A DNA stretch of 64,000 nt from Shewanella sp. c952 (lineage in GTDB: Bacteria > Pseudomonadota > Gammaproteobacteria > Enterobacterales > Shewanellaceae), in the NCBI RefSeq assembly GCF_019654975.1, contig NZ_BPEW01000008.1, forward strand, positions 91,434 to 155,433. The letters run 5' to 3'. Under the pieces are notes generated by a model that saw only the letters and a program-made list of their open reading frames with translations, searched no databases and had not been told where the DNA came from. The first letter of the stretch is position 1. Every line of letters begins with the position of its first letter. The position numbers and the translations under genes are program-made. Below, piece by piece: positions 43,800 to 52,400 of the stretch.

Positions 43800-44147
43800 A
43801 TGAAAAAAATCATAAATACCGGTTTACTGTTATTGTTCATTAGTAGCTTTAGCGCTGTATCTGGTCAAGTGGTGGTGCGTAAATCCAGTGAACCATTTGA
43901 TGCTTTTGCTGTTCGTGACCAAGTACTTTTAGAGCATGATTGGCAACAAGCACTTAGGTTTCAACGTCAAATCCAGATCCTACAGGCACTGCCGGTAGGT
44001 TGTTTAGCTGTTGCGATTCCTTATCGCTATTTTAGTTGCGGCTCTCAATTTTACCGACCTTATAGCTACCAAAATAAACAACTCTATATTGAGGTCGATG
44101 AGCCGTCTTCTAAAGCTTCTCAATCAAAGTCTATAATTATTGATTAA
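43800..44147 (+). CDS. Small secreted protein of unknown function
   Basis: This 115-residue protein has a signal peptide (MKKIINTGLLLLFISSFSAVSG) and a short mature part with two cysteines (in VGCLAV and YFSCGSQF) that could form one disulphide, followed by a Tyr-rich stretch (YRPYSYQNKQLYIEV) and a polar Ser/Lys tail. I recognise no family. It lies 100 bases before the TPR lipoprotein gene in the same direction, and the two may be co-transcribed. Confidence 0.55.
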   Translation: MKKIINTGLLLLFISSFSAVSGQVVVRKSSEPFDAFAVRDQVLLEHDWQQALRFQRQIQILQALPVGCLAVAIPYRYFSCGSQFYRPYSYQNKQLYIEVDEPSSKASQSKSIIID

Positions 44148-44247
44148 TGAGGTCATGCTTTTGATTTACGATTTGTAACGTTTTTAGCAAAGAGAATAAG
44201 CCATACCTACTATGCTTATAGGTAAGGTTTCTTGTGTTGAGAGCGTT

Positions 44248-45414
44248 ATGAAGAGAATTTCTATAACCTTGTTATCATTTCTACTGTTGTTGCTACAAGC
44301 GTGTAGTTCGACCTCGGAACCAAGCAAACAGTACGCACTTGAAAGCTATTATCATGATGAACACTTCAATGCGATCCCCGAGCTTCCTGCGGCAGACAGC
44401 CTATTTTATTTATCAGATAACGATCTTAAAAACGTTCGCAAGGATTTCAATAGAGCCAAGTTGTCTAAATCGAATAATATTTTAGTCCACAAATGGTTAG
44501 CGAACTATATTAACGCTCAAGATGGCGGGTTTCGTTATGCCGATAACTTGACCCGCTCTGCCAGTGAAACCTTTAATGACAGGGAAGGGAACTGTTTATC
44601 TTTAGTTTTGTTAACCGCGGCTATAGCCAATGAGCTAGATGTAACGGTGCAATTTCAAGAGATTGATGTTCCACCTGTTTGGGATAAACAGGGTGGCTTC
44701 TACCTTGTGAATGGTCATATTAATCTTAGATTATTACCGCAAGAGCAGCGCAATAGTATTAATTTTTCTACCGGTGCAATTCAAATCGATTTTTTACCAG
44801 AGCGAGCAATGCAAGGCTATGACAAACGCCGAGTGAGCCAGTCGATGGTGGCCTCAATGTATTACAATAATGTTGCTGCCGAAGCTTTGGTAAAGGGACA
44901 ATATGATAAAGCTTATGGCTTGTTAAAACTCAGTTTGCAGCAGGATAATCAATTCTTGCCAGCGATTAATACGCTAGCGGTGTTATATCGATATAAAGGG
45001 CTGGTTGAAGAGGCTGAGGCTTTGTATAAATTAGCCTTAACCATTGATCCCGATGATATGAATGCGCTCTATAACTATGCCATTATACTTGGAGAGCAAA
45101 ATAGGCTTGATGAGTGGGCTGATGTACACAAAGTCATGGAGCTCGCTCGGATCCATAATCCTTATTATTACTACAGCATGGCGCAACAAGCTTATTTCGA
45201 AAAAGAGTATAAGCTAGCGTTAAACTGGTATAAAAAAGCGATTGATAAAGCCGATTACCGTCATGAATTCTATTTTGGGCTTTCTAGAACATATTGGGCT
45301 ACGGGCGATGAACGCAAAGCTGAAGTCAATATGGAGAAAGCACTATCATTAACCAATGATTCAAACAACAAGCTCCGTTATCAGTCAAAGCTGCATGCAA
45401 TGAGAAGTCATTAG
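44248..45414 (+). CDS. TPR lipoprotein with transglutaminase-like domain
   Basis: Starting at ATG 44248 the protein has 388 residues: a lipoprotein signal (ISITLLSFLLLLLQAC, Cys near residue 17), then a transglutaminase-like domain in which NDREGNCLSLVLLTAAIANEL supplies the Cys and GGFYLVNGHINLRL a His, and then about four TPR units (QFLPAINTLAVLYRYKGLVEEAEALYKLALTIDPDDMNALYNYAIILGEQNRL and following). TPR proteins with a papain/transglutaminase-like N-terminus are found as envelope lipoproteins; their substrates are mostly unknown. An upstream in-frame ATG at 44212 is less likely as it would precede the signal peptide. Confidence 0.75.
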   Translation: MKRISITLLSFLLLLLQACSSTSEPSKQYALESYYHDEHFNAIPELPAADSLFYLSDNDLKNVRKDFNRAKLSKSNNILVHKWLANYINAQDGGFRYADNLTRSASETFNDREGNCLSLVLLTAAIANELDVTVQFQEIDVPPVWDKQGGFYLVNGHINLRLLPQEQRNSINFSTGAIQIDFLPERAMQGYDKRRVSQSMVASMYYNNVAAEALVKGQYDKAYGLLKLSLQQDNQFLPAINTLAVLYRYKGLVEEAEALYKLALTIDPDDMNALYNYAIILGEQNRLDEWADVHKVMELARIHNPYYYYSMAQQAYFEKEYKLALNWYKKAIDKADYRHEFYFGLSRTYWATGDERKAEVNMEKALSLTNDSNNKLRYQSKLHAMRSH

Positions 45415-45780
45415 CTTACAGCTATCGCTAAGGCGACGAGTTATATTATTTTCATCGCTGTGCTTGAGTGTACCTACTGCTCGCATTTTATTGTATAACC
45501 TCTAACACCTCTGATAGCACATCCATTATTTCAGCAGCATTTTGTTGTTTTTTACAGCTGACGCCTGTCACGATACTCGCTACTGGCAACATTTTATATA
45601 CTTGTGCGTGGCTGTATTTGAACGCGTTATTAGCTATTTGAAAGCATTATAGGATGTTTAGTGGGAACTTATTGGCTCTATATAGAATAAAGATGGTGAG
45701 AATTATATTTATTATTTGTTTAAAAATAGTCAGTTAAATTTATTTTGTGTAATTTATAATTACTTGATTGCAATGTGCTT
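45415..45780. other. Intergenic stretch upstream of aroG
   Basis: No gene is visible. The last 130 bases are very AT-rich and probably contain the aroG promoter. A GTAATTTATAATTAC palindrome near 45750 resembles, but does not fit, a TyrR box because its spacing is one base short. Confidence 0.35.
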
Positions 45781-45809
45781 CGATACTGGATAAATTGAAC
45801 GCAGTATCG
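45781..45809 (+). other. Hairpin in the aroG 5' leader
   Basis: CGATACTG (45781-45788) and CAGTATCG (45802-45809) form an 8-bp stem with a 13-base loop. GATTG just upstream and CAATC just downstream can extend it with a one-sided bulge. No T-run follows, so it is not a plain terminator; it may affect aroG mRNA stability or be a binding site. Confidence 0.4.
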
Positions 45810-45856
45810 CAATCGAGAGATCAATATTCACACGCTAGACGGAGCGCAGTATTACC

Positions 45857-46906
45857 ATGTATTACCAAAATGATGATGTTCGAATTAATAAGATTAAAGA
45901 GTTGTTACCTCCAATTGCTATTTTGGAGCGATTTCCAGCAACAGAGAACGCATCTGCGACCGTATTTAATGCGCGTGAAAGCATCCATAATATCTTAGCA
46001 AAAAAGGATGACCGCCTTTTAGTGGTTATCGGTCCTTGCTCTATTCATGATCCTATTGCAGCTGTTGAGTACGGTAAACGTCTTGTTGAGCTGCGTGAGA
46101 AGTATAAAGATCAGCTAGAAATTGTTATGCGAGTCTATTTTGAAAAGCCACGCACAACAGTAGGCTGGAAAGGCCTAATCAACGATCCTAATATGGACAA
46201 CAGCTTTAAGCTCAATGATGGTTTACGCACCGCTCGCAAGCTGTTGCTTGATCTTAATGATATGGGCTTGCCAACAGCTGGTGAGTTTTTAGATATGATC
46301 ACGCCGCAATATGTTGCCGACTTAATGTGTTGGGGCGCAATTGGCGCTCGCACCACCGAATCACAAGTGCATAGAGAGTTAGCCTCTGGTCTTTCGAGCC
46401 CTGTAGGGTTTAAAAATGGTACCGATGGCACTATTAAAGTTGCTATTGACGCCATTGGCGCTGCCAGCGCACCTCACCATTTCCTTTCGGTGACTAAATT
46501 TGGCCATTCAGCGATTGTTGAAACCAAAGGTAACCCTGATTGTCATATCATTTTGCGTGGTGGTAAAGAGCCTAATTACAGTGCAGCGCATGTGGCGGAG
46601 ATCAACCTGCAGCTCGATAAAGCAGGGCTTGCGAATAATATTATGATTGACTTTAGCCATGCCAATAGCCGTAAACAGTTTGCACTGCAGATGTCAGTTG
46701 CCGATGATGTGGCTGGTCAAATAGGTGCTGGTGAAACATCGATATTTGGCGTTATGGTTGAGAGCAACTTAGTTGAAGGTCGACAGGATCCAGTTGAAGG
46801 TCAATCACTTTGTTATGGTCAGAGTGTAACGGATGCATGTATTGGCTGGAGTGACACGGAGACAATGCTAAGTGTGTTGAACGAAAGTATTCTCAAGCGT
46901 CGATAA
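45857..46906 (+). CDS. aroG: 3-deoxy-7-phosphoheptulonate (DAHP) synthase, AroG type
   Basis: This 349-residue enzyme condenses phosphoenolpyruvate and erythrose 4-phosphate in the first step of aromatic amino acid synthesis. It closely follows E. coli AroG: MYYQNDDVRINKIKELLPPIAILERFPATENAS, LLVVIGPCSIHDP (metal-ligand Cys), EIVMRVYFEKPRTTVGWKGLINDPNMD, WGAIGARTTESQVHRELASGLS and ITDACIGWSDTE. The N-terminal residues that form the phenylalanine-sensing site in AroG are similar, so Phe feedback is plausible. It is monocistronic with a long leader and a strong terminator. Confidence 0.94.
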   Translation: MYYQNDDVRINKIKELLPPIAILERFPATENASATVFNARESIHNILAKKDDRLLVVIGPCSIHDPIAAVEYGKRLVELREKYKDQLEIVMRVYFEKPRTTVGWKGLINDPNMDNSFKLNDGLRTARKLLLDLNDMGLPTAGEFLDMITPQYVADLMCWGAIGARTTESQVHRELASGLSSPVGFKNGTDGTIKVAIDAIGAASAPHHFLSVTKFGHSAIVETKGNPDCHIILRGGKEPNYSAAHVAEINLQLDKAGLANNIMIDFSHANSRKQFALQMSVADDVAGQIGAGETSIFGVMVESNLVEGRQDPVEGQSLCYGQSVTDACIGWSDTETMLSVLNESILKRR

Positions 46907-46937
46907 TAAAATAGCGCTAAGCTATTTGTTAAAATGA

Positions 46938-46966
46938 AACCTGGTGTTAGCACCGGGTTTTTTTAT
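46938..46966 (+). terminator. Rho-independent terminator after aroG
   Basis: AACCTGGTG (46938-46946) and CACCGGGTT (46951-46959) form a 9-bp stem (one T-G pair) with a TTAG loop followed by a run of T. Confidence 0.88.
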
Positions 46967-46982
46967 GGATTTTTTTAACGAC

Positions 46983-47004
46983 AAAAAGAGCATCTAGGCT
47001 CTTT
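46983..47004 (-). terminator. Terminator of the blaI-M56 operon
   Basis: AAAGAGC (46985-46991) and GCTCTTT (46998-47004) form a 7-bp stem with a 6-base loop. On the minus strand it is followed by TT and then GTCG, about 100 bases after the M56 gene. Confidence 0.55.
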
Positions 47005-47102
47005 ATTGATAAACGCAGCATTCCTGGTGTTTATCTCGTGTCGTAAAGCCTGTCTGTTCAATATCTACAGCTCTTTACAATTCGCTATAACGGCTGCTCA
47101 GC

Positions 47103-48299
47103 TTATTTTGACGTCACTTTAATTTTTTCAATATCGCTCACTGGTGCTTCAACAACAAAATCAAGCTGCACTAGCGAGTCTTTTGCACCAGTTTTAGACT
47201 CGCTATAACGCCACTGCTTTAAGGCTTTTATTGCGGATGCATCAAATATTGCGGTCGGCGATGATTTGATCACTTTAATATTGTTCACTTCGCCAGTGGG
47301 AGTGATATCAAATTTCATCACTACAAATCCATTCTGGTTAGCTTCAACTGCCGCAGCAGGGTAGGCTGGCTCTATTCTAATCACGGGATGAATATCCTGA
47401 TTTTTATCATCTCCAGCAAACACTTGTTGGTTAAGTAACAGGCTGCTTAAGCCAAGGGTCACAGTCAGCCCGATAACGGCTAGACCACTTTGGCCTTTTT
47501 GATGAGTTTTCATTTGCATAATACGCTCCTTGAGTATGTGTTTATTTCCATAGTGTGTGTGTAACAGACCGTGATTAGCCTGTTGTGAGTAAACGAGTAA
47601 CATTTTGCTGTAAACTATTTTCTCTGCAGTATCGAGAGTGGCTGTCACCTTGGCATCACAGGCGAGCTCTTGGTCATTTCTAAAGCGTTTATAGGCTAGC
47701 CAAAATAGTGGGTTAAACCAAAATACTGCTAAGATCCCGTAGGCTAAAAGATTACAAAATAGATCCAATCTTTGGTGATGGTATTGTTCGTGAGCAATAA
47801 TGGCGCGCTGTTTTAACGGGCTTAGATTGACGAAATCCGTCGGCAGAATAATCTTAGGGCTAATAATCCCAATTAACATGGGGCTGTGAACTTTAGGGTG
47901 GCTATAGGTGGGCAGATATGCAGCTAAGCCTTCTACTTTATTAGCCGTCTGTAGCAATGTGCGTAGATAAGCGCTTTGCAAGAATAGGGCAAGAGTCATA
48001 CCGCTAAAACCAATCAGCCAAATGAAGATAAGTGTTTGGCTGTACCAAGAGGACTCACTTTGGCTTATCACCTTTCCAGCCTTAATGCTGTAATAAGCTA
48101 TCTGGTTAGATTGAAGCGGCAATAGCTGCGTGGGGATATAGTTGATTAATAGTGAACTTAACAACAGCAGCGGCAATAACATCCACAAAGTATAGGTTTT
48201 GTGTGCACCTAAGTGTTTTTGTAATCGACCATGACCAAGCAATAGAGTGCAGCAAACAAGGCTAAGTAGCAGTGTTTGCTGAAGAAGCCAAAGGGTCAT
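47103..48299 (-). CDS. BlaR1/M56-family membrane metalloprotease fused to a TonB C-terminal domain
   Basis: This 398-residue protein has four or so transmembrane segments and the zinc-protease motif HEQYHH (HExxH, near residue 193) after TDFVNLSPLKQRAIIA, with ELACDA downstream as the third-ligand region. After a further transmembrane helix (LAVIGLTVTLGLSSLLLN) the periplasmic end is a TonB_C domain (AYPAAAVEANQNGFVVMKFDITPTGEVNNIKVIKSSPTAIFDASAIKALKQWRY) instead of the penicillin-binding sensor of BlaR1. M56 proteins sense an external signal and cleave the partner repressor; here the TonB_C domain may be the sensor or a contact to the envelope. It overlaps the BlaI-type gene by 4 bases. Confidence 0.88.
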   Translation of the reverse strand: MTLWLLQQTLLLSLVCCTLLLGHGRLQKHLGAHKTYTLWMLLPLLLLSSLLINYIPTQLLPLQSNQIAYYSIKAGKVISQSESSWYSQTLIFIWLIGFSGMTLALFLQSAYLRTLLQTANKVEGLAAYLPTYSHPKVHSPMLIGIISPKIILPTDFVNLSPLKQRAIIAHEQYHHQRLDLFCNLLAYGILAVFWFNPLFWLAYKRFRNDQELACDAKVTATLDTAEKIVYSKMLLVYSQQANHGLLHTHYGNKHILKERIMQMKTHQKGQSGLAVIGLTVTLGLSSLLLNQQVFAGDDKNQDIHPVIRIEPAYPAAAVEANQNGFVVMKFDITPTGEVNNIKVIKSSPTAIFDASAIKALKQWRYSESKTGAKDSLVQLDFVVEAPVSDIEKIKVTSK

Positions 48300-48673
48300 G
48301 ACTTATTCTCCTCTTGCCAGGTATCAATCAGTTGCTGTAACTCCTCAACATCTTCTGCACTTAGCTTATTTTCACGGGCAAAGCCTGCAACCAGTGGTGC
48401 AACTCGGCCTGAGAAGAGTCTCTCGATAAAAGATTCACTCTCTTTTAGTTGATAGTCACTTTGATCGATTAACGGATGATATAAGTAACTACGCCCCTGT
48501 TTTTCAAAACCGATAGCCTGCTTTTTCACAAGTCTATTAAGCAGCGTTTTAACAGTCTTCTCATGCCAGTCATGACTCTGAGTGAGTAATGCGACAACTT
48601 CGCTGGCACTTATTGGGGATTTTTTCCAAAGCACATTGAGTACATTGAGCTCGGCATTACTTATCTCTTTCAT
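48296..48673 (-). CDS. BlaI/MecI-family transcriptional repressor
   Basis: From ATG 48673 (AAGGGA upstream) this winged-helix repressor has 125 residues. ISNAELNVLNVLWKKSPISASEVVALL...WHEKTVKTLLNRLVKKQAIGFEKQGRSYLYHPLI is the classic BlaI/MecI/CopY DNA-binding domain, and the C-terminal part (ESFIERLFSGRVAPLVAGFARENKLSAEDVEELQQLID) is the dimerisation region, where proteolytic cleavage inactivates the repressor in staphylococci. It heads the operon with the M56 protease. Two dyads upstream match the BlaI operator. Confidence 0.93.
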   Translation of the reverse strand: MKEISNAELNVLNVLWKKSPISASEVVALLTQSHDWHEKTVKTLLNRLVKKQAIGFEKQGRSYLYHPLIDQSDYQLKESESFIERLFSGRVAPLVAGFARENKLSAEDVEELQQLIDTWQEENKS

Positions 48674-48721
48674 CACGATGATCCCTTGCATAGCTACGAC
48701 TTCTCTGATGATAGCTATTGA

Positions 48722-48762
48722 TTACAGTTGTAATTTTTAATTATGATTACAAATGTAATCAT
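48722..48762 (-). promoter_or_regulatory. Two BlaI-type operators
   Basis: ATTACAGTTGTAAT (48722-48735) and ATTACAAATGTAAT (48747-48760, extended by TG/CA to 18 bp) are dyads with the TACA-N2-TGTA core of BlaI/MecI operators. They are 25 bp centre to centre and lie 50-90 bp upstream of the repressor gene, consistent with autoregulation. They are also about 190-230 bp upstream of the divergent secreted-protein gene at 48953. Confidence 0.8.
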
Positions 48763-48952
48763 AATGTGCAAGCCCTAATGTTAATTAAATGCTAATGGAT
48801 TGCGGTGTTTCAAGTATGTGGTTGAATAGATTGGCTATTGGTTGGCTTAAGTCCGACTGCACCGCTAGAAAGTGATTTTTTATCTATGCCTTTTGCTGCT
48901 GTGACTATACAATACGCTCAAAATAAATACCCTAAACAAGGATTGTAAAGGT

Positions 48953-49600
48953 ATGAAAGCAAGTCAGCAGCCACGCTGGGCAATCTGTTCAGTACTTTTT
49001 TGTTGTCACTCTTTTATGAGCGCTCATGCATCAGAAATGACAGAGAGCTCGATTGATAGGTTGCCTAAGCAACTGCCTATTTTTAGCCAAAAATTAAGCT
49101 TTTTCCTCCCCAATGACTGGAAACTTGCCTACACCCAACTTGAAGATGGGATGTTTTCTGCTGAGTTTTTACCGCAAACCGAAGGGCTGCATAACTGGTC
49201 TTCAATGGTATGCATTCAAGGTTTTGAGGGAATGTCTGCAAATATAAAACCAGAAGATTTCCTTGATACCATGGTCAATACCTATCGAGATAGTTGCAAT
49301 GGTGAGGTGATATATGAGCGTGTTGATGATGAGTTTATTAATGGTCATCAGACTGCTAGTGCCATCATTGGCTGCACGCGAATGCCAAACAGTCACCTTA
49401 ATGAACTTGAAATCGACTTTTATAAAGAGCCACAACGCCTAAGTGAGATTGGATACTATACGGCTGTTAGTGGAGAGAAGGATTTGTATCTTATTCATAA
49501 GTCGTTGCGAGGTAATGAGTTTAATGCCATCACAGCCCCGATTGAAAAAACAAACTATCGTGAGTTCATGTCAGCAGTCAGTCCGTTCAATTTAAATTAG
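48953..49600 (+). CDS. Secreted protein of unknown function, divergent from blaI-M56
   Basis: This 215-residue protein has a signal peptide (WAICSVLFCCHSFMSAHAS) and a mature part with three or so cysteines (VCIQGF, SCNGEV, IIGCTR) in the periplasm. The stretch FFLPNDWKLAYTQLEDGMFSAEFLPQTEGLHNWSSMVCIQGF is reminiscent of small envelope proteins in marine gammaproteobacteria, but I cannot name a family. It is divergent from the BlaI-type operators and might be part of the same response. Confidence 0.6.
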   Translation: MKASQQPRWAICSVLFCCHSFMSAHASEMTESSIDRLPKQLPIFSQKLSFFLPNDWKLAYTQLEDGMFSAEFLPQTEGLHNWSSMVCIQGFEGMSANIKPEDFLDTMVNTYRDSCNGEVIYERVDDEFINGHQTASAIIGCTRMPNSHLNELEIDFYKEPQRLSEIGYYTAVSGEKDLYLIHKSLRGNEFNAITAPIEKTNYREFMSAVSPFNLN

Positions 49601-50214
49601 AATAGCTGTGGCCTGCTACTGGTATTTTTGACGGATATGGATGGTAGCTAAATCTTCAGCAGCAATTGGCATAGCGCTGCTAAAAATGGCTTTGATACTG
49701 GGTTTACCAGCTCATATTGCGAAACAAGACTAGGGTCTGCTGCTCTTTCATGGTTGTTTTTGCAGCAATTTATTGGCCATTTTGGCAAGGCAGAGGCTAT
49801 GTCGTGTAGTCATTCTCCACAAAGAGCCTTTAACGCAGAAAAAATGGCCAAGAAATGTTGTCCTTTGGATTCGTTTATTGCTTCTATTCTATTATGACTA
49901 GAATGAGTTATGTGCTCTTCACTTAGCTGGTTGAGCGTCATCGCTCAAGCCTTGCACTAGAAGCATTATTCCTTACGGTAAAGAATCGAACAAAAACTAA
50001 GCTCGAAAGTTCAACAGACCCTAAAGGGTTAGCTGCTAAGTTTTATCTCATTCGTTCTGTTTATAGCGATAAGTCTAGTCATTACAATCTAAGCTAGAAC
50101 AAATCTGCTCTTTGATTAGTTAGACATTTAACCGTATAGACGTCTATAATGCGCGCACAAAGCGGTAACCTCAACATACCGCAGCGTAACAACGATAAAA
50201 AATAACTAACTAGT
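49601..50214. other. Intergenic region containing the second candidate MITE
   Basis: Apart from the inverted-repeat element at 49731-50023, I see no gene or RNA. The part from about 50030 to 50214 probably holds the btuB promoter in front of the riboswitch. Confidence 0.35.
49731..50023. mobile_element. Candidate MITE, 293 bp, with imperfect 18-bp terminal inverted repeats
   Basis: TAGGGTCTGCTGCTCTTT (49731-49748) and the reverse complement of AAAGTTCAACAGACCCTA (50006-50023) match at 15 of 18 positions, with TA at both outer ends, compatible with a TA target duplication as in IS630/Tc1-type elements. No transposase frame exists inside. The text is non-coding and unlike the flanks. It lies immediately upstream of the btuB leader, so it could affect btuB transcription. 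Confidence 0.5.
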
Positions 50215-50395
50215 CAACTTTATTGGTGCCTCTGCTTTCAACTTGCGTGTTGGCTGAGGATAATCGGGAAGTCAGTTAAATTCTGACACTGCCCCCGCAA
50301 CGGTGAATGGTGAGACACAAGCGCTTTAAAGCTTGTTGTCGCATATTGATGACCTCATCAATATAGAACCTAAGTCCGGAGACCGGCCCGTAAAG
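50215..50395 (+). ncRNA. Cobalamin riboswitch
   Basis: The leader before btuB shows the cobalamin aptamer: TATTGGTGCC near 50221, the GGGAAGTC...CTGCCCCCGCAACGG core (about 50265-50312), and the B12 box region TAAGTCCGGAGACCGGCCC (50371-50389). The riboswitch binds adenosylcobalamin and shuts off expression. Boundaries are approximate. Confidence 0.9.
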
Positions 50396-50432
50396 TGATT
50401 TCGATGATTTCGGCGGGCAGATCTCGAAGTGC

Positions 50433-50500
50433 GGCAAATTGTAAATATAGCGAAGGAACTATGCGCTAATTGATTTACACTGCCGTGACGCATTTGCCCC
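50433..50500 (+). promoter_or_regulatory. Expression-platform hairpin between riboswitch and btuB
   Basis: GGCAAAT-TGTAAAT (50433-50446) can pair with ATTTACA (50473-50479) and ATTTGCC (50492-50498), enclosing a small AGCG...CGCT hairpin. The AGGAGT ribosome binding site of btuB lies just downstream (about 50512), so the structure may be the switching element. Confidence 0.45.
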
Positions 50501-50525
50501 GTTTTCCTTTAGGAGTCAAGGGTAA

Positions 50526-52376
50526 ATGGGTACTAAACCATCTAAAATTGCGTTGCTGATCAGCGGCGTATTCAGCTTAACTGCATTGCCAACAGTGGCA
50601 GCAGAATCCAATCAAGACGTGACCATTGATGAAACCATTACCGTAACCGGTACCCGTTTCGATAGAAGCACTGAACAACAGCTTACCGTTATTAATACTA
50701 TTGAACGCAGCGAGATTGAACGGCTTAATCCTAAGTCAATTGTCGACGTGTTAGAGAATCTGCCTGGTGTAAGCGTTACTCGTAATGGCGGTGCTGCGCA
50801 GGCTTCTTCTGTAAGTATCCGTGGAACCAGTAGTGACCATGCTTTAATCATTGTCGATGGTGTGAAAATCGGTTCTGCAACATTGGGTACTGCAAACTTA
50901 AGTACTATCTCTCCTGAGAATATTGAGCGAATAGAAGTGCTAAAAGGCCCTAGAGCATCGGTATGGGGCAGTGATGCTATTGGTGGTGTGATTCAAATAT
51001 TTACCCGCCAACTAAAATCAGATGAATGGTATGTTGGCGCTGAATACGGTAGCAATGATTATGTTCGTGGTTCTGCTGGTATTGGTCTGGAGCATGGACA
51101 AGGCAGCAGTACGCTAGCTATCAACCATGAGCGTTCAAATGGCTACGATGTCTACAATGGCGTTGAAGCAGAAAATGATGCTGACGGTTATGATCGTACA
51201 TCGCTATCTGTTAAAGGTTCACAATCGTTAAATGAACAGTGGCAGGCACTTTGGAATGGTCAGTACGATAAAGGGAATACTCAATACGATGACATCTATG
51301 GTTTTGGTGGCGACGATGAGTTTGATTTCGCGAATTACCTTTGGACTTTAGGTACTCAATACAGTGCGGAGCATTTTAACAGTAAGTTGACTATAAGCCA
51401 GTCTCGTGACTATAACGAGTATTTCCGCGGCGATAGTGTAGCTGTAAATGTGAGTGAATTTGAAACTAAGCGTAAGCAAGTTAACTGGAGTAATCAGTAT
51501 TTAGTTGGCAACGGCCTAAACCTTAGTGGCGGCATTGATTGGTCGAATGAAGCTGTACTTGGAGATTATGCCCAAACTGATAGAGATTTGGTCGGCGTTT
51601 ATTTACTTGCAGAAAAGCAGTGGGATAAATTGCTTGCTGAAGTTGCCGTTCGCTATGATGACGTTGAGAGTGTCGACAGTGAAACAACCTATAACTTAGG
51701 GCTTGCCTACCAATTTGATGCACAGTGGCGTCTAGCTGTAACTACTGGAACAGCATTTAAAGCACCAACATTCAACGATCTGTACTATCCAAACTTAGGC
51801 AGTCCCGATCTTCTATCTGAAACATCTGAAAACTATGATATTACGCTGAATTACCAACGCAACGATGTTCAGGCTTATATTAGTGTGTTTAAAAATGACA
51901 TCGAAAACTTGATCGACTGGGCGTGGACTGGTGAGCTTGATAGCAATGGTTATCCGATCTGGAAACCAGCAAATATCAGTGATGCAGAGATCTTAGGTGC
52001 GGAATTCTTTACTAAATTTTCGTTATTTGGTTTAGAACATCAATTGGCTTATACCTACCTAGATACTGAAGATAAAGCGACTGAAGAAAAGTTAACCGGC
52101 CGCAGCGAAAATGAAGTGAATTACTCGCTAAGCTACCGTTGGAATGACTTTGATCTACTGGCTAATTATCATTATCAAGGTAAACGCTATGCTGGATATA
52201 AGCAGTATCTAGATGCTTATCATCAGTTAGATTTAGGTGTTGGTTATCAAGTCTCTGATAATTGGCAACTACGCTTAAAAGCTAATAATGTTTTCGATGA
52301 AGACATTGTGTCGGTGACTAATTACAACAGCCCGGGCAGAGAGCTATTTTTCAGCGTGAGCTATAGCGCGCTATAA
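50526..52376 (+). CDS. btuB: BtuB, TonB-dependent vitamin B12 receptor
   Basis: This 616-residue outer-membrane receptor has a signal peptide (KIALLISGVFSLTALPTVAA), the TonB box-like DETITVTGTRF, a plug (IVDVLENLPGVSVTRNGGAAQASSVSIRGTSSDHALIIVDGVKIGSATLGTANLSTISPENIERIEVLKGPRASVWGSDAIGGVI) and a barrel ending in FFSVSYSAL. The plug text follows BtuB, and the cobalamin riboswitch upstream settles the assignment. The C-terminal residue is Leu, with F and Y just before it. It is monocistronic with a terminator. Confidence 0.95.
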   Translation: MGTKPSKIALLISGVFSLTALPTVAAESNQDVTIDETITVTGTRFDRSTEQQLTVINTIERSEIERLNPKSIVDVLENLPGVSVTRNGGAAQASSVSIRGTSSDHALIIVDGVKIGSATLGTANLSTISPENIERIEVLKGPRASVWGSDAIGGVIQIFTRQLKSDEWYVGAEYGSNDYVRGSAGIGLEHGQGSSTLAINHERSNGYDVYNGVEAENDADGYDRTSLSVKGSQSLNEQWQALWNGQYDKGNTQYDDIYGFGGDDEFDFANYLWTLGTQYSAEHFNSKLTISQSRDYNEYFRGDSVAVNVSEFETKRKQVNWSNQYLVGNGLNLSGGIDWSNEAVLGDYAQTDRDLVGVYLLAEKQWDKLLAEVAVRYDDVESVDSETTYNLGLAYQFDAQWRLAVTTGTAFKAPTFNDLYYPNLGSPDLLSETSENYDITLNYQRNDVQAYISVFKNDIENLIDWAWTGELDSNGYPIWKPANISDAEILGAEFFTKFSLFGLEHQLAYTYLDTEDKATEEKLTGRSENEVNYSLSYRWNDFDLLANYHYQGKRYAGYKQYLDAYHQLDLGVGYQVSDNWQLRLKANNVFDEDIVSVTNYNSPGRELFFSVSYSAL

Positions 52377-52400
52377 GCTTATAGCGTCTGCAAATAGTCT

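Noticed and set aside
45748..45766. TyrR box before aroG
   Set aside because: The dyad is AT-rich and one base short of the TGTAAA-N6-TTTACA spacing.
45768..45998. Upstream frame as an aroG leader peptide
   Set aside because: It overlaps the aroG start in another frame and has no run of aromatic codons.
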